This document shows positions 1 through 8,600 of a stretch of DNA of 38,691 bases, piece after piece; the stretch's first letter is position 1, and the number at the start of each line of letters is the position of its first letter. The stretch lies in contig JAEEVO010000018.1 in the NCBI GenBank assembly GCA_016290905.1, positions 1-38,691 on the forward strand, read 5' to 3'. Both the position numbers and the translations under genes were made by a program. The notes below the pieces were generated by a model, which ran no database searches, was not told the origin of the DNA, and saw only the letters and a list, made by a program, of their open reading frames with translations. Source of the stretch: Lachnospiraceae bacterium. GTDB lineage: Bacteria; Bacillota; Clostridia; Lachnospirales; Lachnospiraceae.

Positions 1-15
1 GGTGCTTTTTTTATG

Positions 16-235
16 GTGCGCCTAGCGGCGCACGTTTCTAACGGGTTAACGTCCCGAATCCGCCCGGTAGTGGGAAGGATATAGCCGAAGGCAAGGGTGC
101 CCACCGCGAGGTGGAATCTGAAGGAAGCCGGATGTGGGGAACATACTAACTCACGGGCAAATCTCTGGTCTGACGAACAGAAATTTCATATGAGGTTATG
201 CATGAGGGTAGGCGGAGTATTAGGAAAAATGTTTG
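16..235 (+). mobile_element. 5' remnant of a group II intron (chloroplast-like class), truncated
   Basis: The stretch opens with GTGCGCC at 16-22, the canonical 5' splice-site sequence of many bacterial group II introns, and carries domain I signatures that I recognise from clostridial introns: the GTGCGCC/GGCGCAC hairpin (16-33) and the conserved block around 95-133 containing AAGGGTGCCCACCGCGAGG and the GAATCTGAAGGAAGCCGGA stretch. Similarity fades at about 220-235, just before the end of metH on the other strand. No reverse transcriptase gene and no domain V/VI follows, so this is a 5' fragment that cannot splice by itself. The 117-codon reading frame starting at 97 is the usual spurious translation of this intron RNA. 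The exact right border is uncertain. Confidence 0.8.
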
Positions 236-252
236 GAAAAGCTTACAAGATT

Positions 253-2826
253 TTACTTCCCGAACACTTCCTTTGCGTACTTGACGGTGTCCATAGCCTG
301 CGGCGAATAAGCATCCGCGCCTATCTTTTCGGCATACTCGGGCGTGAGTACGGCGCCGCCGACTACAACCTTGCAGAACGGTGCTTTTTCGCGGAGCTGT
401 TTTATCGTCTCTTCCATGCTCACAACCGTGGTGGTCATAAGCGCGCTTAAGCCGACCAGCTTGATATTGTGCTCGAGAACGGTATCAACTATGGTCTCGG
501 GAGCAACATCCTTTCCCAGGTCTATAACGGTATAATCATAGTTCTCGAGAAGAACCTTTACTATATTCTTTCCGATATCATGGATATCACCCTTAACTGT
601 AGCCATAACAACGGTGCCCTTTGACTCACCCTTGGTACCGTTTTCGGCATAATACTTCTTTATCTCGTCAAATGCGACCTTTGCGGCATCGGCGCTCATA
701 AGCAGCTGGGGCAGGAAGGTCTTTTTTTCTTCAAAGGACTTACCAACCTTGTCGAGAGCGGGGATGAGATTTTCATTGATGATCTTTACCGGTTCTGTGC
801 CTTCTGAAAGCATTGCTTTACACTCGGCACCGGCCTTTTCGGTCATACCCCTTACAACCGCATTAAACAGGGGAGATTCGTTTTTACCTGCAGATCCATC
901 TTCATAAGACGGAGCCGTAGTACTGCCTGAGCCTTGGGCAACCGCGCCCGAGCCTCCGTTTTTGGCGGCTGTATAAGGATCGGTCTTTTCACTGTACTTT
1001 TGGATATAGTTAAGACACTGGCTGTCAAGTCCCCTTAAGGTGAGGAAGCTGTCATATGCAGCCATGAGCCTTTCGTCAAGCGGATTGATTATGCCGGCGC
1101 TCAATCCGTTTTCCATGGCAAGTGTGAAGAAGGTACTTGTCATGATGCTTCTAAGCGGAAGACCGAAGCTTACGTTTGAAACTCCGAGTACGGTACCGAC
1201 ACCGAAACGCTCATGGATCTCGCGCAGGGCAGCCAGGGTAATATTGGCGTTGTTTATATCCGTGCTTACGGTCATGGTGAGAGAGTCAAACAGAAGGTCT
1301 TTTTTGTCTATGCCGTATTCCTTTGCCCTGTTGATCAGACGTTCCGCTATTTTTACCCTTTCCTCTGCAGTCTCGGGTATGCCCTTTTCGTCAAGCGTCA
1401 GGCATACAACGGCTGCGCCGTATTTCTTTGCCAGAGGGAAAACGGCGGACATGCTTTCTTCCTTGCCGTTAACACTGTTGAGTAGGGGCTTTCCGTTATA
1501 AATCCTTAAAGCCCTTTCCATGGTTTTGATATCCGAGGTATCTATCTGCAGGGGCAGGTCGCTGACTGAAGTGATGGCCTCTATAACGGTTTCCATCATC
1601 TCGCATTCGTCAATCTCGGGAAGTCCGACGTTGACGTCGAGGATATGCGAGCCTGCGTCTTCTTCGGCTATGGCTTCGTTTATAATATATGTGATATCCT
1701 TATCTCTTAATGCCTGCTTTAAGGCTTTCTTTCCGGTGGGATTGATCCTTTCACCTATAAGCAGGGGCTTGTTGTCGAAATAAACCGCATGCGTATATGA
1801 AGAAATAACAGAAAGCTCCTTCTTTACAACCGGAGTTAACGGGATATGTGTATAATCCGAAGCGTTATCGGAGTCTTTACGGTTATTAAGAGAATTCTCA
1901 CAGATTTTAACAGTCTCGGCGATGTGTGCCGGAGTGGAACCGCAGCATCCGCCGGCTATCACAACTCCGCCCTTTATGAGCTCTAAGGAGTCTTCGGCAA
2001 ACTCTTCGGGGGTTACGTCAAAGGTGGTCTTTCCGTTTACAACTTTAGGAAGTCCCGCATTGGGCTGTGTGAGTACGGGTATGGAGCATACCTTCGTGAT
2101 CGTAGATAGGAATTTTAAGAACTGCTTCGGACCGAAACCGCAGTTCATGCCGAGAGCATCGACGCCGAGGCCTTCTGCAAGGGCAACGTATGCCTCGAGG
2201 TCTCCGCCGGTAAGCAGTCTGCCGTTCTCATCGGGAGCAACGGAAACAAATATCGGAAGATCTGAGTTTTCCTTTGCTGCTATGATCGCAGCTTTAAGAT
2301 CGTAAAGATCGGTAAAGGTCTCACAGAATATGAGATCCGCACCCGCTTCGGTGCCGGCTTTCATTATCTCGGCATAGGCGGACTCAGCCTCATCAAAGGA
2401 AATATTCCCGATGGGCTTTAAAAGCTTGCCCAAGGGACCGACATCAAGGGCGACAAAGTGAGGTTTTTTTGTAAAGCCCTTATCAAAGGCCTCCCCCTCG
2501 GTCATTGCTTCAAAGGACGTTATGGCGTCCTTTACAAGCTTTATGCCTGTTGATACAAGGGTATTCAGATCGTACTCCGAATGTTCCAGCTTATATTTAT
2601 TGCATCCGAAGGTGTTTGCCGAGATTATATTCGATCCTGAGGAAAGATAACTTTTGTGTACATCATCAAGAGCCTCGGGATGGAGGATGTTCCAGGTCTC
2701 GGGGATCTCGCCGCCTTTCAGGCCCTTTGCCTGAAGGAGGGTACCCATGGCACCGTCGCAGAAGAGAAGTTCTTTTCCTATAAGTTCACGGAGAGTTTTT
2801 TTTGTTGTGTTTGCATTGTCCGGCAT
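253..2826 (-). CDS. metH: Cobalamin-dependent methionine synthase lacking the reactivation domain
   Basis: The enzyme transfers the methyl group of 5-methyl-tetrahydrofolate to homocysteine through methylcobalamin, in the cytoplasm. It has 857 residues. The homocysteine-binding barrel fills about residues 10-310, with zinc-binding cysteines in GMNCGFGP (near 228) and GGCCGS (near 294-295). The pterin-binding barrel starts near residue 355 (LLIGERINPTG). A Ser/Gly-rich linker (about 635-655) leads to the B12 cap and B12-binding domain with the DIHDIG motif (His near 749). The protein stops after the B12 domain, whereas E. coli MetH has about 1,230 residues and a C-terminal AdoMet-dependent activation domain. 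That domain is encoded separately upstream in the same operon (2979-3620). AAAGGAT lies upstream of the chosen ATG. It is the third gene of metF - activator - metH, and a repeat hairpin lies in the 152-base gap before it. Confidence 0.97.
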   Translation of the reverse strand: MPDNANTTKKTLRELIGKELLFCDGAMGTLLQAKGLKGGEIPETWNILHPEALDDVHKSYLSSGSNIISANTFGCNKYKLEHSEYDLNTLVSTGIKLVKDAITSFEAMTEGEAFDKGFTKKPHFVALDVGPLGKLLKPIGNISFDEAESAYAEIMKAGTEAGADLIFCETFTDLYDLKAAIIAAKENSDLPIFVSVAPDENGRLLTGGDLEAYVALAEGLGVDALGMNCGFGPKQFLKFLSTITKVCSIPVLTQPNAGLPKVVNGKTTFDVTPEEFAEDSLELIKGGVVIAGGCCGSTPAHIAETVKICENSLNNRKDSDNASDYTHIPLTPVVKKELSVISSYTHAVYFDNKPLLIGERINPTGKKALKQALRDKDITYIINEAIAEEDAGSHILDVNVGLPEIDECEMMETVIEAITSVSDLPLQIDTSDIKTMERALRIYNGKPLLNSVNGKEESMSAVFPLAKKYGAAVVCLTLDEKGIPETAEERVKIAERLINRAKEYGIDKKDLLFDSLTMTVSTDINNANITLAALREIHERFGVGTVLGVSNVSFGLPLRSIMTSTFFTLAMENGLSAGIINPLDERLMAAYDSFLTLRGLDSQCLNYIQKYSEKTDPYTAAKNGGSGAVAQGSGSTTAPSYEDGSAGKNESPLFNAVVRGMTEKAGAECKAMLSEGTEPVKIINENLIPALDKVGKSFEEKKTFLPQLLMSADAAKVAFDEIKKYYAENGTKGESKGTVVMATVKGDIHDIGKNIVKVLLENYDYTVIDLGKDVAPETIVDTVLEHNIKLVGLSALMTTTVVSMEETIKQLREKAPFCKVVVGGAVLTPEYAEKIGADAYSPQAMDTVKYAKEVFGK

Positions 2827-2873
2827 ATGGAGTTATCCTTTCGTTTCTGTTTGTAATATCCGGTAAAAATCCT

Positions 2874-2937
2874 GTCTGGCATCTTGAGCGTTAGCGAAGG
2901 ATCTTATATGATTCTTCGCTTCGCTCAGAATGACAAT
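2874..2937. repeat. REP-like repeat, inverted pair
   Basis: The left arm has the core CTTGAGCGTTAGCGAAGGAT and the right arm, inverted, has the core CTTCGCTTCGCTCAGAATGA. The two arms can pair with each other over some 20 bases. It lies inside the metF-metH operon, between the activator gene and metH. The same family recurs at 16311, 19907, 22010, 22827 and 28752. Confidence 0.85.
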
Positions 2938-2978
2938 AACTTGACAGTGTTATGTTTAACAATTTTATCATCTTAGGC

Positions 2979-3620
2979 TCATGTATCGGGCAGTACTCCG
3001 ATTACGGCGGTAATGCTCTTGGTAGGGGTCATGAGCAGCGCGTCGTTCAAGCTTATCCCGAGGTTTTTCTCTATATCGAGCATCCGGAAGAAATCCTTCT
3101 GGTGCTCAAGGCTGAAATCACCGTAGCCTGGGCTGAAGCGCATCTTTAGGTTTGGGAAATCTTTACGGATACCGTCGGTTACAAGATCGGCATAGGCTTC
3201 TATAGCCGATGCCCCCGCAGCCTGCAGGATGGCGGGTTTTAATGAAGAGCCTGCGGAATATCTTCTGATGATCGTGTCTGCGCCGGGACCCACCGTAGCG
3301 GCAAAGAGGATCACACGGTCACAGTCCTTAAGATGTGCGGCGAGCTTTTTACTGTCAATCTTAAAAAGACAGTCGGGTGCTGCCTGTTCACCGGCTTTAT
3401 GGTAAAGCCGGCAGGCGTCTCCGTTGTTTTCAAGAGAGTATATTTCGTAAACACATCTTGGAGTAATGACTTTTTTTATCTTTGCGGTAAGCTCGTCGAC
3501 CAGTTTTTCAAGCTCCGGGTCCGGGGATACGGTCCCACCGAAATGGTAGCCCAGATAACGGAAGGTTTCTTTTCTGTCTATGTCAAGAGCGGTGCCGTCT
3601 GAAAGACTTAGTATTTCCAT
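2979..3620 (-). CDS. Methionine synthase reactivation-domain protein (stand-alone)
   Basis: A 213-residue protein matching the activation domain of MetH (Met_synt_B12 family), which binds AdoMet and remethylates oxidised cob(II)alamin. The family look is in the N-terminal ALDIDRKETFRYLGYHFGG stretch and in the C-terminal RFSPGYGDFSLEHQKDFFRML stretch, which corresponds to the RxxPGYxxxP AdoMet-binding region of full-length MetH. In clostridia and Thermotoga this domain is often a separate gene beside a short metH, which is the arrangement here. An in-frame ATG at 3659 lacks a ribosome binding site. The ATG at 3620 has GGAAAGGA upstream, although with a longish 12-base spacer, so I prefer it. 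It follows metF by 42 bases and is probably cotranscribed with it. Confidence 0.88.
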   Translation of the reverse strand: MEILSLSDGTALDIDRKETFRYLGYHFGGTVSPDPELEKLVDELTAKIKKVITPRCVYEIYSLENNGDACRLYHKAGEQAAPDCLFKIDSKKLAAHLKDCDRVILFAATVGPGADTIIRRYSAGSSLKPAILQAAGASAIEAYADLVTDGIRKDFPNLKMRFSPGYGDFSLEHQKDFFRMLDIEKNLGISLNDALLMTPTKSITAVIGVLPDT

Positions 3621-3662
3621 AAGTTGATCGTGTCCTTTCCGATGCCACGCGATCGGCATTTT

Positions 3663-4532
3663 CTATCTGGGCGCGATAAAGGAAAGATTGTTCATTATCG
3701 CAGCCGCAACTTCGGGATGGTTCATGGTATAGATATGAACGCAGTTTATGCCGTTTGCGAAAAGGTCGATAATCTGCTCGGTGGCATATGCGATACCTGC
3801 CTGCTTCATAGCTTCGGGATTATCTCCGAAATGATCGACGATCATCTTGAAGCGGGGAGGAACAAGGTTGCCGGAAAGGGAAATGATCCTTGCTATCTGT
3901 GCCTTGTTGGTAACGGGCATGATGCCTGCGTCTATCGGTACGTCAATTCCCTTCTTCAGCATCTTATACATGTAATTATACAGGATATTGTTGTCGAAGA
4001 ACATCTGTGTGATAAGAAAGTCGCAGCCTGCTTCGACCTTACGTTTCGTATATTCAAGATCCTCGTCGATGGATTTTGACTCGGGATGTCCTTCGGGGTA
4101 GCAGGCGCCTGCTATGCAGAAATCGCCCATGGACTTTATCTCGGCCATGAGATCCTCCGAATGGTGGAAGTCCTTTGAAGGCTCGAAACCGCTGTCCTTC
4201 GGGATGTCGCCCCTTAACGCGAGAATGTTGTTTATACCGTGTGATTTGTAAGACTCAACCATTTCACGGACGGTGCTTCTGTCGGAGGAGACGCAGGTAA
4301 GGTGTCCCAAGGCCGGGATGCCGTGCCTGTTCTGTATCTCATCTGCTAAGTCAATGGTATATCTGCTCGTGCCGCCGGTCGCACCGTAGGTTACACTCAT
4401 GTAGTCCGGCTTAAGTGCTGCGGTATCTGCAACTACAGCCTTTGCGGCTTCAAGGTTTTCCCATTTTTTCGGAGGGAAGAGCTCGCAGCTTATATGGGGC
4501 TTGTTATCCTTTAAAAAATCGATGATCTTCAT
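3663..4532 (-). CDS. metF: 5,10-methylenetetrahydrofolate reductase
   Basis: This FAD-dependent enzyme reduces methylene-tetrahydrofolate to the methyl-tetrahydrofolate used by MetH, the next enzyme encoded in the operon. The 289-residue TIM barrel has the catalytic-glutamate motif SCELFPPK near residue 14 (family EFFPP), SVTYGATGG, LRGDIPK and TQMFFDNN. An upstream in-frame ATG (4628) would add 32 atypical residues. The ATG at 4532 has AAAGGAAT seven bases upstream and matches the family N-terminus. No MetV-type zinc partner is visible. The transcript would begin near 4652 from the minus-strand promoter at 4659-4687 and carry a leader of about 120 bases with a 7-bp hairpin. Confidence 0.96.
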   Translation of the reverse strand: MKIIDFLKDNKPHISCELFPPKKWENLEAAKAVVADTAALKPDYMSVTYGATGGTSRYTIDLADEIQNRHGIPALGHLTCVSSDRSTVREMVESYKSHGINNILALRGDIPKDSGFEPSKDFHHSEDLMAEIKSMGDFCIAGACYPEGHPESKSIDEDLEYTKRKVEAGCDFLITQMFFDNNILYNYMYKMLKKGIDVPIDAGIMPVTNKAQIARIISLSGNLVPPRFKMIVDHFGDNPEAMKQAGIAYATEQIIDLFANGINCVHIYTMNHPEVAAAIMNNLSFIAPR

Positions 4533-4571
4533 AGTATTCCTTTCTTTTGGGTACAATCGTTTTACTCTTTT

Positions 4572-4619
4572 GCGGCAACATAAAAAGTTAAAATAATATG
4601 AAATATTTCCAATTGCCGC
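4572..4619 (-). other. Hairpin in the metF leader
   Basis: GCGGCAA (4572-4578) and TTGCCGC (4613-4619) form a perfect 7-bp stem with a 34-base AT-rich loop in the predicted metF 5' leader. It has no resemblance to SAM, SAH or cobalamin riboswitch cores. Function unknown. Confidence 0.4.
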
Positions 4620-4637
4620 CAAATGCAAAGTTTTTAC

Positions 4638-4666
4638 TTGCGAACATTAATCAAATATAGTATAAT
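4638..4666 (+). promoter_or_regulatory. Promoter of the VanZ-like gene (sigma-A type)
   Basis: -35 TTGCGA (4638-4643), a 17-base spacer, -10 TATAAT (4661-4666), about 58 bases upstream of the start codon at 4724. Four bases of its -10 are shared with the opposing metF promoter. Confidence 0.6.
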
Positions 4667-4687
4667 AAAAAATTATGAAAAAGTAAA
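4659..4687 (-). promoter_or_regulatory. Promoter of the metF operon (sigma-A type)
   Basis: Read on the minus strand: -35 TTTACT (4687-4682), a 17-base spacer, -10 TATACT (4664-4659). The -10 overlaps the -10 of the divergent promoter for the VanZ-like gene. Confidence 0.6.
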
Positions 4688-4723
4688 CTGAAATATGAAA
4701 AATTTACTTCTGCGGGAGTTGTA

Positions 4724-5233
4724 ATGGATATAAACAGGAAAAAACGGAACAGGCTGTATGTTATAGTCTTCATTGTATATATGGTCTTTCTGATGTATTT
4801 TTTATTTTTCGGCGACCTGTTCGGCAGGACGGTCGTATATGAGGACTATCGCTATAACCTTGAACCGTTCAAGGAGATAAGGCGTTTTTGCACCACGGTC
4901 AAAGAAAAGGACTATATCATGTTCCTGATAAACATAGTCGGGAATGTGGCTTTGTTCATACCTTTTGGTTACCTTTTCTCGACCCTGAACGAAAAAAGGT
5001 TCAGAAAAAGAGTATTGTCGTTTATATTTGCGTTCTTCTGGACCGTTGTCTTCTGCCTTGCGGTTGAGACATGCCAGCTTGTTTCAAAGGTTGGCGTATT
5101 TGATATTGACGACATAATACTGAATGTTTCGGGATCTGTGATAGGCATTACCGCATATCTGGTAGTCAGGATGATGCGGGAAGCCTCCGCGAGACGCATA
5201 TATGAGAGAAAACCGGTACGAAGCCGGGGATGA
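4724..5233 (+). CDS. VanZ-like membrane protein
   Basis: A 169-residue integral membrane protein with about four hydrophobic segments (near residues 10-30, 65-85, 97-115 and 130-148). The order NLEPFKEI, then NIVGNVALFIPFGYL, then ETCQLVSKVGVFDIDDIILNV is characteristic of the VanZ family: Glu and Gln at the membrane edge, followed by the DIDDIILN motif. Members are found near teicoplanin resistance genes and widely as uncharacterised envelope proteins, and nothing here points to glycopeptide resistance. GGGAG lies five bases upstream of the ATG. The gene is followed 15 bases later by a small membrane protein gene, so the two probably form an operon. Confidence 0.88.
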   Translation: MDINRKKRNRLYVIVFIVYMVFLMYFLFFGDLFGRTVVYEDYRYNLEPFKEIRRFCTTVKEKDYIMFLINIVGNVALFIPFGYLFSTLNEKRFRKRVLSFIFAFFWTVVFCLAVETCQLVSKVGVFDIDDIILNVSGSVIGITAYLVVRMMREASARRIYERKPVRSRG

Positions 5234-5248
5234 GGATGATCGGATAAA

Positions 5249-5566
5249 ATGAAGAAAAAAGAAAATAATGTACAGTTCAGGAAAAAAGGTTTTACCGCTA
5301 AAGCCGTGACTGCGCTTGTCACGGGCTGCATCACGATAGTGATGTTTCTGGTGCTTATATTCTGGTCCGGTATAAAACAGGAAACTCCGAAATCATTTGC
5401 AATCTGCGCAACAGCAGCCCTGGTTGTGAGTTTCATAGGACTTATCGTGTCTATAAAATGCGTTAAAGAGCAGGAAGGAGGGTATGCCGTACCCTATGCG
5501 GGCATGGCAGTTAACGGAATGGCATTTCTGACCTATATGGTTACATATATACTGGGCAGGATATGA
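5249..5566 (+). CDS. Small three-helix membrane protein, uncharacterised (DUF6142-like)
   Basis: A 105-residue protein with a basic N-terminus and three predicted transmembrane helices (about 18-40, 52-70 and 83-103). I believe it matches the Lachnospiraceae family DUF6142, but I cannot confirm that without a search. No catalytic motif is visible. It follows the VanZ-like gene by 15 bases and precedes the cell-wall glucosaminidase gene, so an envelope role is a contextual guess only. Confidence 0.65.
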   Translation: MKKKENNVQFRKKGFTAKAVTALVTGCITIVMFLVLIFWSGIKQETPKSFAICATAALVVSFIGLIVSIKCVKEQEGGYAVPYAGMAVNGMAFLTYMVTYILGRI

Positions 5567-5618
5567 TTTTTTCACAAGTTTTTTTCATACAGGTCAAATG
5601 CATTTCACATTTAAACAG

Positions 5619-5624
5619 TATAAT
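5619..5624 (+). promoter_or_regulatory. Possible -10 element upstream of the glucosaminidase gene
   Basis: A perfect TATAAT lies 33 bases before the GTG start, but no good -35 hexamer is present at 16-18 bases (AAATGC at 17). This is weak evidence for a promoter of its own. Confidence 0.35.
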
Positions 5625-5656
5625 CCATAGTGATTAAATATTTACAGGAGGTTAAA

Positions 5657-8600
5657 GTGAACAGAATGTTTAGTAAAGAGTTGAGGACAAAGCTTGCATT
5701 TATCGTGGCTCTTGCGCTGATCGTTACGGCATTGCCGCAAATACCGATATTCGCTAAGAACGAAGCCAAGGGCGTGATAACTGCTACAGAGCTTTTCATG
5801 CGTTCGGGACCCGGCACTGATTACAAGAACATTACCAAGGGCAGCGAGAAGGTTGTACTGGTAAAGGATCAGCAGATCACAGTTCTGGGAGAAAGGAACG
5901 GATGGTATCACATAAGAGCCGAGTACAAGGGAGAAACCTATGAAGGCTATTCCTTAAGTGACTGGATCCAGCTTACGGAGGGTACGGTCAACAAGGAAAC
6001 CAGTGAATTCAAGGAGATCACACCTACTCCCACTCCTGCTCCCAGACCTAAGAGCACCGGCAAGGGCAGGGTTGACGCGGATGAGCTTTTTATCCGTAAA
6101 GGACCCGGAACCGATTATGACAAGGTTCTTGTCAACGGAGAGCCCGCAGTGCTTGTCAGAGAGCAGATAGTAGAGCTTTACAGCGCAAAGGACGGCTGGT
6201 ATCGTATTTCCGCAACCATAGGAGGAAAAGAGGTCGACGGATATTCACTCGGAACCTTTATTGCGGTAACGAGCGGAAGCGTAAGTGAGGAAAAGCCTTC
6301 GACAACACCTACACCTACAGCAACACCTACGCCCAAGCCTACCAAGGAGCCTACACCTACTCCTACCGAGGCGGTAACGCCTACACCTACGGCAGTACCT
6401 GAGGAGACGCCTTTCCCTACAGCACCTGCCATCCCTGAGGGCACACATACTGACGAGGACGGTAAGGTAGTTGATGAAGAAGGAAACGAGTATGAGCTGG
6501 TTACTGAAACCTTCAGCTCAAAGTATGACATAAAGGGCGCCGTATCGGTTGAACTTCTCAACATGAGAAAGAGCGCATCCTTTGACGGAGATGTTCTCGG
6601 CATCCTTGCAAAGGGTAATATAGTAAACCTTGTCGGCACAAAGATGAGCAATATCAGTGTGAAGGGCGAGACCGTAAAGGCACGCTGGTACAAGGTTATC
6701 GCAAATGTAGACGGCAAGCCTGTAAAGGGCTATGTCTTAAGCAATTACATCGTGCTTGACTATACTGACGGTCTGGTGGTTAAGACCAACATTAACAAGC
6801 AGATATTAAGAAAAGATGCATCTTCTTCTACAAAGAAGGTCAAGACTTCGAAAGGAAGCGTTGTAAAGCTTTCTGCGGGAACAGAGGTTGTGATCCTTGC
6901 CGAAAAGGATACTGACGGAGATAAATGGGTCAAGATCCAGGTTGAATATAACGGCGAGACCATTACGGGCTGGATCATCGCAGGAAGGATCTCCTTTATA
7001 AGCAATGCATCCGAGACCGATTTCTGCTATTATACAAAGAAGGAAAAAGCTGCTGATATTATAGTGCCGGATCCTCCGGTAGACGACAACAAGGACGGAA
7101 AGAATGCGGTACTTAATGATGCTGCGGCTCTGAGCCTGAAGACCGATCCCAAGTATTCTGCGGATGTTGTTTTCACAGATGACAAAAAACCTGTCATATT
7201 ATATTCGGGACTTGCTGTACATGTGATCGAGTCTGTTTCGGATGAGCAGGGCAACACCTGGTGTAAGATAGAAGCGGAATTTGACGGAAAAACCTATACA
7301 GGTTACATTAATTCAATTTATGTTGAGGCAGGGGAGGGGCTTACCCCCCCTGACACCTCAAACGGGAACACCACCCCGTCTGTCAGTTTTGAGGAAGGAC
7401 TGACAAACGAGGGTTTTCCGGAGAGCTATAAGCCCTTTCTGCGCGAGCTTCATGAGCAGTATCCCAACTGGATATTCAAAGCTTATCAAACGGGACTTGA
7501 CTGGGACACAGTCATTGAAAAGGAATCAGTATTAGGTGAAAACCTTATCCCCAACACAAGAAGCGTGGAATGGAAATCCTTAGAGGCCGGTGCTTATAGC
7601 TGGAGTAGTGACAGATTTACCGTTTTTGACGGTTCTTCATGGGTCACGGCCTCTAGAGCGGCATTGAGTTATTACATGGATCCGAGAAATTTCCTCGGAC
7701 ATGATACAATTTTCCAATTTGAAGTACTGGACTACAATCCCTCCTACCAGACAAAGGAAGGCATAGCCACGATCATTAAGAATACGGCTATGAACAACGC
7801 TTCCTATACTTATAAGGACGATCTGGGTGTGGAGAGGACTATTTCATATGTTGATACATTTCTGATGGCAGCCGAGTTTTCGGGAGTAAGCCCGATACAC
7901 CTTGCTTCACGTGTAAAGCAGGAGGTTACCATTGGTTCGAATTCAATGAGCAACAGCGTGACCGGTACCGTATCCGGTCTTGAAAATCTGTACAATTACT
8001 ATAATATCGGGGCATTCCACAGTACGGAGACCGGCGGAGCGATAGCCAACGGTTTGAAATATGCCAAAAACGGCTCTTCGAGCGAAACACTGAACATGAA
8101 ATGTCTTATTCCCTGGAACAACCGTTTAAGATCGATTCTCGGCGGTGCTTTTTACATAGGGAATAATTATATAAATAGAGGACAGAATACAATTTACCTT
8201 CAGAAGTTTAACGTAACGCCTACTTCCACATTCAATCATCAGTATATGGCAAATGTGGAAGCACCTTACTCGGAAGGGAAACGTATGTTTAACGCATATG
8301 AGAATCCCGGGGAGATACCGATAGTATTCTCCATTCCGGTATACGAGAATATGCCCGAAACACCTTGTCCCGTACCTGAAAAAGCTTACAATCCCAATAA
8401 CTGGCTGAGCAGCCTGAACCTTTACGACATAAACGGAGACGCCATTAAGCTTTCACCTTCGTTCAATGTTTCAAAGGATCAGGAATACAGTGCAGTGGTA
8501 AGCTATGAGACTACTTATATCAAGATAAGCGCCACAACCGTAAGCTCTCTTGCTACGGTTAAGGGTGAAGGCTTTGAGCCCAAGGTAGGATCAAATAAGC

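Noticed and set aside
97-450. 117-codon reading frame on the plus strand starting inside the intron remnant
   Set aside because: It is a translation of group II intron domain I running into the antisense strand of metH; it has no ribosome binding site or protein family.
2941-2969. TTGACA on the plus strand antisense to the activator gene
   Set aside because: At 17 bases the downstream hexamer is TTTATC, a poor -10, and no gene follows on that strand.
4533-4660. SAM, SAH or cobalamin riboswitch in the metF leader
   Set aside because: None of the conserved cores is present; only one simple 7-bp hairpin is seen.
5592-5598. GGTCAAA, half of a CtsR operator, upstream of the glucosaminidase gene
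   Set aside because: The second heptamer of the tandem operator is absent and no ctsR gene is seen, so one 7-base match is expected by chance.
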